NCBI GenBank assembly: GCA_024663395.1
Contig: JANFAH010000004.1
Location: forward strand, 434,001 to 498,000
DNA from: Pisolithus tinctorius
Lineage: Eukaryota; Basidiomycota; Agaricomycetes; Boletales; Pisolithaceae
DNA length: 64,000 nucleotides
Direction: 5' to 3'
Position numbers and translations under genes: made by a program. Below, piece by piece: positions 1 to 9,599 of the stretch (position 1 is its first letter; the number at the start of each line of letters is the position of its first letter). The notes under the pieces are model-generated. The model did not search any database, was not told the origin of the DNA, and worked only from the letters and a program-made list of their open reading frames with translations.

Positions 1-1444
1 GTAGATCCTTCCATCAAGCTGAAGGAAACCAGTGTCATCTACTGACCACTGGGGATCAGACATGTTGGACAAGTGGACCTGTGAGACTGGGTCATCTGGC
101 AGTGTGGTCAGGATATCATTATGAAGTTTTTCTATATCCATAGTGCGACTGCTCATAAGACTGGGTACTCAAGGTAGGTTGCACAAAGGGAGACTGCTAG
201 CTGCTCCTGAGTGAAGACTGGTCTCAGGTTTTGTGGGTTCACTCAGGCATAGCCACTATCCCCCTCTTTGGGGTAGACATCCCATCATCTAGTTAGGGCA
301 TCAGGCTTAGCCCCAAGCTTACTGGGCCTGAACCTGATGATCATATTGAACTGAGACAGGAATTCTGACCAGCGAGCTTGGTGGCAGGTGAGTACTTTAG
401 AGGTAGAGAAGTACTCAAGATTCTTGTAGTCAGTGACAACATCAACTGGTGAGGCTGAACCCTCAAGGTAATGGCACCAGGTCCAGAATGTTTTGAAAAT
501 AGCAAGCAATTCCTTATTGTGGGTATCATAATTCAACTCCAGGGCCATCAGAGTCCAGGAGTAGAGGGTGACCAGATGTATCTGGCTGTTGCTGCAGGTG
601 ATAGAGAGAATGCCAGTGATGGCATAGTCCAATGCATCAGTCTTGATGGTGATGGGGACTGTCAAGTCTGGGCCTACTCCGACCAACTCTGACACTATAT
701 AAGGTCTAGAGAGGGGTTCGGAAGCAAGTCTGACACAGAAGAACAGAACTCTGACTAGCGGAGTGTTGGCAGGAACGAAGACTGCCGAGACAAAGGTGGA
801 GCGGAGTGAGGGCGTCGGGTTTAGCTCGTGTGCTACCCCCTTGCACGATCTCAGCCCTCGTATTTCAGAGGGAGAGTACAGACAGAGAGTCAGAGACAAG
901 TCCAACAGACAGAAGACGGAGTCAGGAGGAGTAGGAACTAAGTTGATACTCGTACTGAAGAACAGTGGAGTACAGTACATGCTTTTATACTGTTATGGAG
1001 GTACAGTAATTGGAATCGGAACTGACATATGGAGACTCATAAATTTTCAAGTAAAATTTCCTGGACGATGAATGAAGGGTAGACGGAGGACATACGAATG
1101 GGTAACACAGAACATCCAGAAAAGGAAATAGTCCAGGTGCTGGACCATGTGGTGAGCGTGCTGTGGAGTACCTGACTGCGAAGGTAGTCACATGCCCCTG
1201 AGAGAACGGACCGCTCGGTCCGGTAGGAGAGTAACACAAGTCCGACAGCAGTCGGAGCGGAGATGGTTCGTAAACAGCAGACGTTGGGCAGAGTTGGTGT
1301 GGAGTGAGTGAACGACCGGCGGAGTAGGGTGCGGAGTGTATAGGGACTTATAATGAACGCACGGTCGTGACAGGGACCCTGGGGATGAAATGAGTTAAGA
1401 CTGGTGTGGTGGTGAAGGTGGCCTTGAGGTTATTGAATGACCAG
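1..1444 (-). pseudogene. M1 pol, RNase H to integrase N-terminal part (split by solo LTR)
   Basis: Positions 1-659 and 1373-1444 read on the minus strand match element A pol from the RNase H domain to the region before the integrase zinc finger. The RNase H motif DALDYAITGIL (A: DASDYAIAGIL) and the block ending [11 protein letters not shown] are visible. The frame stops at 285-287 with TGA where A has CGA (Arg), a C-to-T change at a CpG. The LTR at 660-1372 interrupts the frame. E is inserted at 1445, and the upstream RT half of the same gene resumes at 7933. Not functional. Confidence 0.85.
660..1372 (-). repeat. Solo LTR, family F (Ty3/gypsy), 5-bp TSD GGGAC
   Basis: A 713-bp unit starts TGTCAAGTCTGGG and ends GGTCGTGACA. 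It is flanked by GGGAC at 655-659 and 1373-1377, and the M1 pol sequence is continuous when unit and one duplicate are removed. By analogy with the A and B LTRs (TGTCAT...TTGACA) the sense direction is minus. It keeps many CpG sites while the flanking M1 sequence has almost none, so it arrived after M1 had decayed. A CpG-poor partial copy lies at 13094-13491. Confidence 0.9.
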
Positions 1445-3063
1445 TGTGAGTCAAAGTGTGGAAAGCTGGTGAAAACCAAACAAATCCAACACCAAAGACA
1501 AATAATGTGCAAGTGGTGGTTTGCCTCCATGGAACCTGGAGTGCAGAAAAACCTAAATGTGGGGGGGACTTCAAGTGGAGGTGCTCCTGGTGCAAGTCAA
1601 CAATGAGTTACACAGGAGTAGACAAGTGAGTGATGACTGGAAGGGGGATGCTGAACAGAGTGGAGGTGTTCAGCTGAAAGTACTTGGGAGTAATGGACTT
1701 TGATAGAATATGCTCCTGGCACAAGTCGATGATGAGTTATGCAGGAGTGGATGGATGACTAAGCAGACTTGCTGACTAAGTGTGGATGAAGCTTCAGATA
1801 ATGAATGAAGGTAGATAGACCCCTTCATAGAGCCTCAACTACCAATGATATGAATGAAGACAGATAGACTCTTCCGAATGAGCCTCAACTGTCAACAATG
1901 AGTTATGCTGAGCTGAGCTGAACTGACTGCTGAGTGACTTCTGATTCACTTTGGGGTGTAGCTAAGTACATGGGGGTTTATATACTGTGGGGAGAGCACA
2001 GCTTGTGACAAACAAGGCACAAATGCTTGGTAAGTAATGAGTAAGGACTGAGTAATCATGATGAGTAAGCAAGAAATAAAAAGTAAGCAAGCAAAGAAGA
2101 TTGGTAAGTATTGGCAATAAACAAGTCAAGGATAGTCAAAATATCACAGAATGAGTCAAATAGAATCAGAAACTGAGTAAGCACACTGATATCACATTAG
2201 GGGGTGGCGATGCAAGTCAGATCTTGGCAGAGACATCTCTAGATCCAAAGATGGCATGACAGATGGATGGTGTTTCCAGATAGGGAAGTATGAACTCCAG
2301 AATTGAAGGGCATGAGTCAGGCATCAAAGGGGCTAGGGCATTGGGGGTCTGTGGGGCAATGGGAGCATACGTGATCACATCTCCCACCCTTTCATCCTCT
2401 CAGTGAAGTTAACAAAAGCTTCATGAACAGGGCTCTGAAGGAGGAGGAGGAGAAGGGGGGATGTCTTCTGCTGGATCTTACAGTAAGAAGGCAAGATGCA
2501 TGTCATACTCATCATGGATGCAATCAGGGAGGCTGGAGAACAGTAGACTATGCTGCAGCTGTTGCAATGTGGGAAGAATGATGGACAAGATTGGAATAAA
2601 GATGGTGCAGGGAGCAGGGAGGAATGATCCATATGCTTCATCAACTGGGGAGACCAAAACAACCACATCAGACCTCTCTAACTGAGTGACAGACCTGAGA
2701 CGACCAAAGAATGTCCTTCTGGAAGTCATACTGACAAGGAGAACATGCTGACCAAGCTGCATGGGATGGGATGAACCAGGGGGCTTCAGGATGGAAGCTG
2801 GTGGGAATGCCTGGCAGATGTATGTAGCCACTGTCTCTGGCAAATGAGACAAGTGAGACAATCAATGAAGAGGTGGCCATGATTGATGGACTTAGCGAAA
2901 TGAGCATCTGATGGATGGAGTGCTGTAGAAATGCATAGGGTGTGGGAATCCTCTCCAAATTTGGAAGGCAGGATTGCATGGCTGAGCACTTGAAGTGAGT
3001 GTGAGAATGCAGTTGATATCTTTGGAAATGGTGGAGATACAACAAAAACCAGAATGCTGTACA

Positions 3064-3456
3064 TGTTACGATATGTACTCTTTTCCTTTTCTTTTCTTTT
3101 CCTTTCTATCTTATCTAGTCTTCTCGTCTTATCTTATCTCTTCTCGGTCCAGGCTCCAGTCTAGACCTTGCCTCGCCTTCACCACGCTTTCTCCTTCTGG
3201 AACGTTCCACTCCACTATGATATCATCATGACATCACTATGATGTCACGGACCTCATGTACGCCTCACCGTTACCTCATGTATAGTAGTATAAGTACCGT
3301 TCCTCAATCACCCAACTAGCTCTAAGCTAGTTCATTTGGGTCTTCGAGTCCTAAAGCCGCCTGCTTCTAAGCCGTTTCCTCCCCTTTCTCTCTTCTCTTT
3401 TCTGTTGGTTCTTGGTGCGAGCCTACAACAAACCCTGTTGTTTAGGTCTCGTCACA
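3064..3456 (+). repeat. Element C 5' LTR
   Basis: Starts TGTTACGATATG and ends GTCTCGTCACA, 393 bp, the same length as the 3' copy. A pyrimidine-rich stretch (about 3080-3140) and a TA-rich stretch near 3285-3295 may hold the promoter. No TGG-type primer site complementary to a tRNA 3' end is evident right after 3456, so the priming mode is unclear. Confidence 0.92.
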
Positions 3457-3762
3457 CTTGAACTAGCTTCTTATCATTGTACCCTCGCACCATCGTCACC
3501 ATTCCTCGTCTCCTTCGCGAAGGCTCATGGGTGTACTCGCCAAGTCCCCCAGCCTCTGAACCCAACCCAAACCTCTTCGTCCCGTACATCCCTGAGCGAC
3601 GTTCACTCACTCTGCTCTTCAACCACAACCTTTACCCCCTTCCACCTCCACCCTCTTACCCCTTCTCCATCGAGTCCATCTTCCCCTGCTCACTCCCTGC
3701 TGAACCACAGCAACCTCGTTATAACCTCCGCCCCCGACACACCCTAAAACATCCAGATCGCT

Positions 3763-4821
3763 ATGGAAGGCATCCAGGACCAGCTTACCGAGCTCCACAA
3801 CACCCTCGACGCTCTTTGAGACGAAAACTACAGACTAAGCAACGAGCTAAGGGACACTCAAGGAACCATCACGGCCATCAAGGGCCAGCGTAATCAGTGG
3901 AATGCCCTCCCTGCCGATGTCATTCAAAGGAGGATAGAAGTGATGGCCGACCCGGGTCAGTATGCTGGTGATCATGCCAAGTTCTCAGAATGGTGGGTGA
4001 AGATGAAGGTATGGGTCGCACAGAATAGGACCACCTTGCCTACCGCCCAAGATAAGTGTACTGTGGTATGGTCCCGCATGACAGGCCCTGTAGCAGGAAG
4101 GTTTGCTCAGGCCAAGTTCTCTCTTGCCATTGTCACTGGAGTGTGGCCTGATATGGCCGAGATGATCGAGGACATTGACAGGTTCTTCGCCCCTCAAACG
4201 GATGTAGAGTGGGCTAAAGCTCAAATGCGCACTATGCGCCAGGGAAACTCTCGGTATGAGGAGTTCTATGTGAAATTCGAGTCCTTGAAGGTCCAGGGAC
4301 GGGTCACTGACGAAACCGCCGGCTTCCTTCTGGAGAACACCGTTCATCCCGCCATCGTTAAGGAAGCCCTAAGGAGAGGATATACCCAGGGCAACTACCT
4401 TCAGATGACCGTTGCCTTCAGGGAGGCTGCCCTTGCTAGGGATCGTTTCAAACTCCTATATAATCACTACCCTGACGAACCCACTCCCTGCTCTTCTTAT
4501 AACCACCCTTCATACTCCCCTCGTTTTACTCCTACCGGAACTCAGCCCAGCCATGGCGCGCCTATGGAAATTGGCGCTGCTCGCTTCCCACCTCGCCCCG
4601 TCCCCTCCCACGTCAAGTGCTTCGACTGCCAGGGGAATCACTACAAACGCGATTGCCCCCGTGCCAAGGGGAAGGGACCCACTAGGCCCAACATACGGGA
4701 GGTGACACAAGAGGCACAAGAAACTGCCCTCCACCAAATGTCGTTCGAGGAGATGCAGGCCTTCTTTTACAATAAGCAGATCAATGAAATGAAAAGTCAG
4801 GGAAAAGAGTTCGGCCAGTAG
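3763..4821 (+). pseudogene. Element C gag (one in-frame TGA)
   Basis: The likely start is ATG 3763; the frame then runs in phase to TAG 4819-4821. The first 60 residues are helical and coiled-coil-like. They are broken by TGA at 3817-3819, where CGA (Arg) would fit (ALRDENYRL context). From ATG 3940 the frame is open for 293 residues: a retrotransposon Gag domain with conserved W and F blocks, then a zinc knuckle CFDCQGNHYKRDC (C-x2-C-x4-H-x4-C) near residue 230 of that part, then a Q/E/M-rich tail. Function: capsid and RNA packaging. Pol follows in the -1 frame. Confidence 0.82.
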
Positions 4822-4842
4822 AGGATCGGGTCTCCACTGGCT
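4800..4842 (+). promoter_or_regulatory. Predicted -1 ribosomal frameshift signal, element C gag/pol
   Basis: Heptamer G GGA AAA at 4800-4806 is in phase with gag codons CAG GGA AAA. After 6 nt, GGCCAGTAGAG (4813-4823) can pair with CTCCACTGGCT (4832-4842): 11 positions with one A-C mismatch and one G-T pair, around an 8-nt loop. A -1 slip reads straight past the gag stop (4819-4821) into the protease frame without any stop. The geometry matches known eukaryotic -1 sites; the efficiency is unknown. Confidence 0.65.
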
Positions 4843-6647
4843 ACGTTTACAATAAGTTTTCTATCCTAGGTGTTGACGACTTCTCTACCGAGCAGGATAT
4901 ATTTAACTCGGAGATTACTGTACCATCTGAAGAGGCGACCCCAGTGGGCGTGGCCGCGGATGTAAAACTACCGGTGCTTAATTCCTCTTGCGATAAAAAT
5001 AAAAACATGCCTATCCAGAAAACAAAAGAAACCCCGAAAATAAGAACAGCAGATCCAAAGGCCGAGTTGGAGTTGGAAGTAGTGTTGGAAGGACGAGAAA
5101 AGAGGTGGAGTGTAAAAGCGTTGGTGGATTCAGGAGCCAACGACACCTTCCTGGACAAGAAATGGGCCAATGAAAATGATGTCCCGCTAATCAAGCTTGG
5201 TCGACCCGTAGCTGTCCTCAACGTTGATGGAACCCCTAACATGGCAGGCAACATCATGCACGTCGCCTCCCTTGTTATGAACTATCAAGGACACCGAGAG
5301 TCTGTCTGGGCTCAGGTCACCACGCTCGGCACACACCCCCTTATACTCGGCTACACCTGGCTACGAAAACACAACCCAGAGGTGTGTTGGGAAACCAAGC
5401 AGGTGAAGCTGTCCCGTTGTCCTCACGAGTGTCATGATCTGGCTCCGAAGACGAGAGCAGAAAGAATAGCAGGGGAACAGGAATCACAGGACATGGAGTA
5501 TCTTTATCCGAAACTCCGCTCCACCAAGGTCTGCGCCAGGACTACAGAAGAACTTGTCCCGAAGGAATATCACCAATACCTAAAAGTCTTCTCGAAAGAA
5601 GAGTCGGAGAGGATGCCGCTTTGCAAACCCTGGGATCACGCCATTGACCTCAAGGAAACCTTCACCCCCAAATGCGGTCGCCTCATTCCACTCTCTGTAG
5701 AGGAACAAAAGGAGGTGTCGGACTTCCTTGAGGACCAACTACGTAAGGGTTACATCCACCCCTCGAAATCACCCCAGACCTCTCCCGTCTTCTTCGTTCC
5801 AAAGAAGGATGGAAAGAAACGAATGGTTCAAGACTATCGCTACCTCAATGAGCATACAGTCAAGAACACGTATCCTCTTCCCCTCATTTCTCAACTCGTC
5901 AATAAGCTCAAGGGCTGCAAGCTCTTCACCAAGATGGATCTCCGTTGGGGATACAACAACGTCCGTGTCAAGGAAGGAGATGAATGGAAGGCTGCCTTTG
6001 TTACTCATAAAGGCGCTTATGAACCGCTGGTCATGTACTTCGGCCTCTGCAACTCGCCATCTACCTTCCAAAACATGATGAACGACATCTTTGGTGATAT
6101 GGAGGACGTTCTCGTGGTCTATATCGACGATCTGATGATCTTCACAAAGACGGATGATGAAAAGGAGCATGATAGGATAGTCCTGGAGGTGTTAAGAAGG
6201 TTAGAAGAGAACGACCTCTTCATCAAACCAGAAAAGTGCTTCTTCAAGCAGAAGCAGGTGGAGTTCCTGGGCATGGTGGTTGGAACTGAAGGGGTCAGCA
6301 TGGACGAAAGTAAGGTCAAGGCCATAACCGAGTGGCCGGTTCCTACAAAGGTCCGCTCGGTACGAGCCTTCTTGGGTTTGGCAAACTTCTACCGCCACTT
6401 CATCAAAGACTTTGCACAAATCGCTCGTCCCCTCAATGACCTTACCAGAAAGGATCAGCTCTGGACTTGGGGTCCACGAGAACAGCAGGCCTTCGATGCT
6501 TTAAAGGTCGCCTTCACTACTGCTCCTGTCCTTGCCTTCCCAGATCAAGACAAAGAGTTCTGCCTAGAAACAGATGCCTCGGACTTTGCCACTGGAGCTG
6601 TACTCTCCGTAAAATGCGATGACGACCTCTGGCAACCCGTTGCCTAA
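4806..6647 (+). pseudogene. Element C pol: aspartic protease and reverse transcriptase, ends at a nonsense codon
   Basis: In the -1 frame relative to gag. An acidic linker is followed by the protease active site VDSGANDTF (about 5125), then RT with the LxKGYIHPS and FVPKKDG blocks, the DYRYLN motif and YIDD (about 6120), and the start of RNase H (ETDASDFATGAVL, about 6570). The frame ends at TAA 6645-6647 where Tyr (TAC) is expected (VA-Y-YSHSMSP). Downstream the same frame continues. Catalytic residues of protease and RT are intact. Expression would need the frameshift at 4800-4806. Confidence 0.85.
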
Positions 6648-7298
6648 TACTCCCATTCCATGTCCCCTCCCGAACGAAATTACCAGGTCTTTGACAAGGA
6701 GATGCTGGCCATAATCCGTGCCCTAGAAACATGGCGGCACTACCTCGAAGCCACCCCCTCCTACTCGGTTGGTGACATGGTTTGGCTGGAAACCTCCCGC
6801 ATCTCCCTCTCTGGTCGCCCTTCCAGAAAACTCACAGAACGATGGATCAGTCCCTATAAGGTTGTCTCACTCAAGCCCAATGCGGTAGAGTTGAAACTTC
6901 CTAAGACCCTCAAAATCCACCCGGTTGTTAACGTTTCTCGGGTCAAGCCGTATAAGGGCCCTTTGGAAGGACAGACTGTTACTCACCCAGGACCGGTGGT
7001 GGGACACGAAGGTGATGAAGAGTTTGAGGTGGACTACATCGCTGATTCTCGCCTGAAAAGAAACAGGCTTGAGTATCTTGTCCATTGGAAGGGGTATCAC
7101 GACGAAGATCGCACTTGGGAGCCCGAGTCCGCTTTGAGGTCTGCCCCTGGTGCCATCAGAGACTTCCATCGTCGCAATCCCTCTGCCCCTCGAAAACTCC
7201 ATGGCATGGACTCTTCTCTTTTCTCCTCCCTCTTTAAACCCCTGGAGAACTTCACTGACACTGTCCCGACCTTTAATCGCCTGGAAGTCGATTTCTAA
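6648..7298 (+). pseudogene. Element C pol remainder: RNase H stub fused to GPY/F-like and chromodomain
   Basis: The frame continues from the TAA at 6645. It keeps the RNase H block PPERNYQVFDKEMLAII and RALETWRHYLE, then switches at about 6750 to YSVGDMVWLETSRI, a segment normally found after integrase. A chromodomain follows (YLVHWKGYHDEDRTWEPE, about 7072-7125). Chromodomains in this group are thought to steer integration to methylated-histone chromatin. The missing segment, roughly 1.5-2 kb compared with a full chromovirus, includes the RNase H end, the HHCC zinc finger and the DDE core, so integration would need another element's enzyme. Confidence 0.85.
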
Positions 7299-7309
7299 GG
7301 AGGGGATAG

Positions 7310-7702
7310 TGTTACAATACGTACTCTTTTCCTTTTCTTTTCTTTTCCTTTCTATCTTATCTAGTCTTCTCGTCTTATCTTATCTCTTCTCGGTCCGGGC
7401 TCTGGTCTAGACCTCGCCTCGCCTTCACCATGCTTTCTCCTTCTGGAACGTTCCACTCCACTATGATATCATCATGACATCACTATGATGTCACGGACCT
7501 CATGTACGCCTCACCGTTACCTCATGTATGGTAGTATAAGTACCGTTCCTCAATCACCCAACTAGCTCTAAGCTAGTTCATTTGGGTCTTCGAGTCCTAA
7601 AGCTGCCTGCTTCTAAGCCGTTTCCTCCCCTTTCTCTCTTCTCTTTTCTGTTGGTTCTTGGTGCGAGCCTACAACAAACCCTGTTGTTTAGGTCTCGTCA
7701 CA
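7310..7702 (+). repeat. Element C 3' LTR
   Basis: Starts TGTTACAATACG, ends GTCTCGTCACA, 393 bp. The nine differences from the 5' LTR are all transitions; for example ACG/ACA, TCG/TTG and CCG/CTG pairs. No gaps. Confidence 0.93.
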
Positions 7703-7932
7703 GTACACAGGCACTAAAAACCTTTAATGTGTGCTTAACTTGCTTCCTCCTTTCTCTTTAGCACTGACAACTCATTCTTGTGCAAAGGATGACTGCTCAT
7801 GTCCAGCAGTCTTTCTATGCATGAGGCCTTTAGTCTTCATCTGCATGGCATGGGCACTGTGCACAACTCATCAATGAGTTAGGCAGAGTCAGCTGTAACC
7901 ATGTCCACAACACCTTTGGTGTGTGACACCAG

Positions 7933-9599
7933 CAGCACTCCTCAGAGAAATTCCAAGGAGCACCCTTGCAGGTAAGCTGTGTCAGTGGTATGATGATGTC
8001 TGAATAGTTAAAGATAAACTGGCAATAGAAGTTTGTGAAGCCAAGGAAAGATTGAATGTTGTTGACCTTGTGAGGCTCAGGCCAATCGCAGATGGTCTGG
8101 ACTTTTTCCTTTGACATCATGAAGCCAGCAGGGGAGAGATGGAAACCAAGGTACTCAACTGAGTCTGAGTGGAACTCACATTTCTCCAGCTTCATGTAAA
8201 GGCCATGAAGCCAAAGCTGGTGGAGGACCTCTTGGACATGCTGCTTATGGGACTCCTTATCTCTGGAGTAGATTAGAATATTGTCCAGGTAGACAACCAC
8301 ACAGACATCCAACATATCTGCAAAGATGGTGTTCACAAAGCATTGGAAGGCAGCTGGGGCATTGGTGAGGCTCAAGGGCATCACTAACCACTCATAGGAA
8401 CCATACTGAGTCTGAAATGCAGTCTTCCATTCATTGCCTGGGGCAATCTGGATGAGATGGTAGGCATGCCAAAGATCAATCTTTGTATAGATCTTGGCTT
8501 GGCTTGGTGAATCTAAGAGATCAGAGATGAGTGGGAGTGGGTAGCAGTCTTTCTTAGTGATTTTGTTGAGGCCATGGAAGTCTACACAGAGCTGGAGGGA
8601 GCTGTCCTTCTTTTTGACAAAGAGGACTGGTGCAGCATATGGGGAAGATGTCAGATGAATGAAACTGGTGGTGAGGTTCTTGTCAATGAAAGTCTGGAGA
8701 GCTTGGAGCTCAACTGGGGACAGTGAGTAGATGGTGCTGAGAGGCAGGGTCATTCCTTCTTCAAGCTCTATCTTCAGGTTGTACTCCTGGTGTGGCAGGA
8801 GTGCCAAGGCCTTGGCCTTGCTGAATACATCAGTGAAGTCATGGTACTCTTCCAGTACATTGGGTAAGGCTGGAGGAGGGGAAGCTGAGGTTGATCAGGC
8901 TTGAACTGAGTCTGAGGGGCAGAGCTGAAGTTGGAACTGGACAGACCCTTCTAGTTTTCAGGTGCACACAAAGGTGGCTGCATTGATTAGGGAGACAAGA
9001 GGGGCCTTCAGGGTGGTGCAAGCTGGGGAGTCAGAGACCAGTACAGATGGTGCAAGGCCAGGTTGGTCACTAGGACTGGGGTCAGGAAGACCAGCAGGAA
9101 CCAGGCTTACAGGGGGTGTTGATGGGGTTAGCATTCCTTGTGTATGAGTCTGGAAAGTAATACTGCTCAATACCCAGTCAATCAACAGATTGTATTGGGT
9201 GAGCCAGTTATGCCCAACTTTACACTCAGAATCTAATGGGGCAAGATACAGGGTTACTGGTGTGACATCTCCAGACATGAAGTGGATTGAGACATCTATT
9301 GCTTTGGTTATGGTGAATGTGGACATTCCATCAAAAAGCTGGAGTCAGATTGGGGAGACTGAGTAAGGGGTAAACAAATGTTGATTAGCAAATTGATTAT
9401 CTATGAAACAATGAGTGGAACCAGAGTCCACTAGAGTATGAAGCTGAGGTAATTCTGGGTTTTCTAATGTGACATAGGGGGTTAAATAATTTGGACTGGA
9501 AAGAGTGGACACATTGAGTCTAGCCTCCAAGTTTGCACAACCAGAGTCAATGCAGCTCCTGGATTGTGTGGAGTCCCAGGAGCTGCTACCTATTTTTTT
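7933..9599 (-). pseudogene. M1 pol: aspartic protease and reverse transcriptase
   Basis: Read on the minus strand from the frameshift site near 9599. Protease [15 protein letters not shown] is at about 9430; RT runs from [15 protein letters not shown] (about 8800) through FVKKKDSSLQLCVDFHG to the thumb region near 7940. The RT active site reads YLDN instead of YLDD (about 8300), which would remove a catalytic Asp. Stops interrupt the protease and linker. The gene continues after the E insertion at 1444. It aligns throughout with element A pol, with CpG replaced by TpG/CpA. Confidence 0.88.
9552..9599 (-). promoter_or_regulatory. M1 gag/pol frameshift signal (conserved slippery run and hairpin)
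   Basis: Minus strand: seven A (plus-strand T run 9593-9599), the gag stop TAG (9592-9590), then a perfect 11-bp stem whose arms are 9586-9576 and 9562-9552 with a 13-nt loop. The arm sequence GCAGCTCCTGG differs from element A (GCAGCTCCCAG) at two positions, and both are compensated in the opposite arm. Confidence 0.78.

Larger units (their letters stand above)
3064..7702 (+). mobile_element. Ty3/gypsy element C, young but internally deleted, TSD GTACA
   Basis: Two 393-bp LTRs (3064-3456, 7310-7702) bracket gag, protease, RT and a chromodomain. GTACA flanks both sides (3059-3063, 7703-7707). The LTRs differ at 9 positions, all transitions, and 8 lie in former CpG sites. Most of RNase H and the whole catalytic integrase are missing: sequence jumps at about 6750 from a histidine/tryptophan RNase H block to the GPY/F-like and chromodomain tail. 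The element is therefore non-autonomous. It interrupts the E unit. A purine-rich tract (7298-7309) precedes the 3' LTR. Confidence 0.93.
1445..7928 (-). mobile_element. E unit copy 1: ~1.84-kb LTR-like repeat, split by element C, 4-bp TSD CCAG
   Basis: Left part 1445-3063 and right part 7708-7928 together give about 1840 bp beginning TGTGAGTC and ending GTGTGACA. CCAG flanks at 1441-1444 and 7929-7932, and the M1 RT sequence is continuous across the unit. A diverged second copy is at 38641-43769. TG/CA ends and a short TSD suggest a very long solo LTR; read on the minus strand it would start TGTCAC like the other gypsy LTRs here. Long minus-strand frames at 2375-3064 are partly shared with copy 2 but match nothing I recognise. 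Positions 1500-2370 are simple, GTAAG-rich non-coding sequence. Confidence 0.65.

Noticed and set aside
2375..3064. Overlapping minus-strand frames in E as one or more host genes.
   Set aside because: They are shared by a second, equally degenerate E copy, lie in different frames in the two copies, and have no recognised domain.
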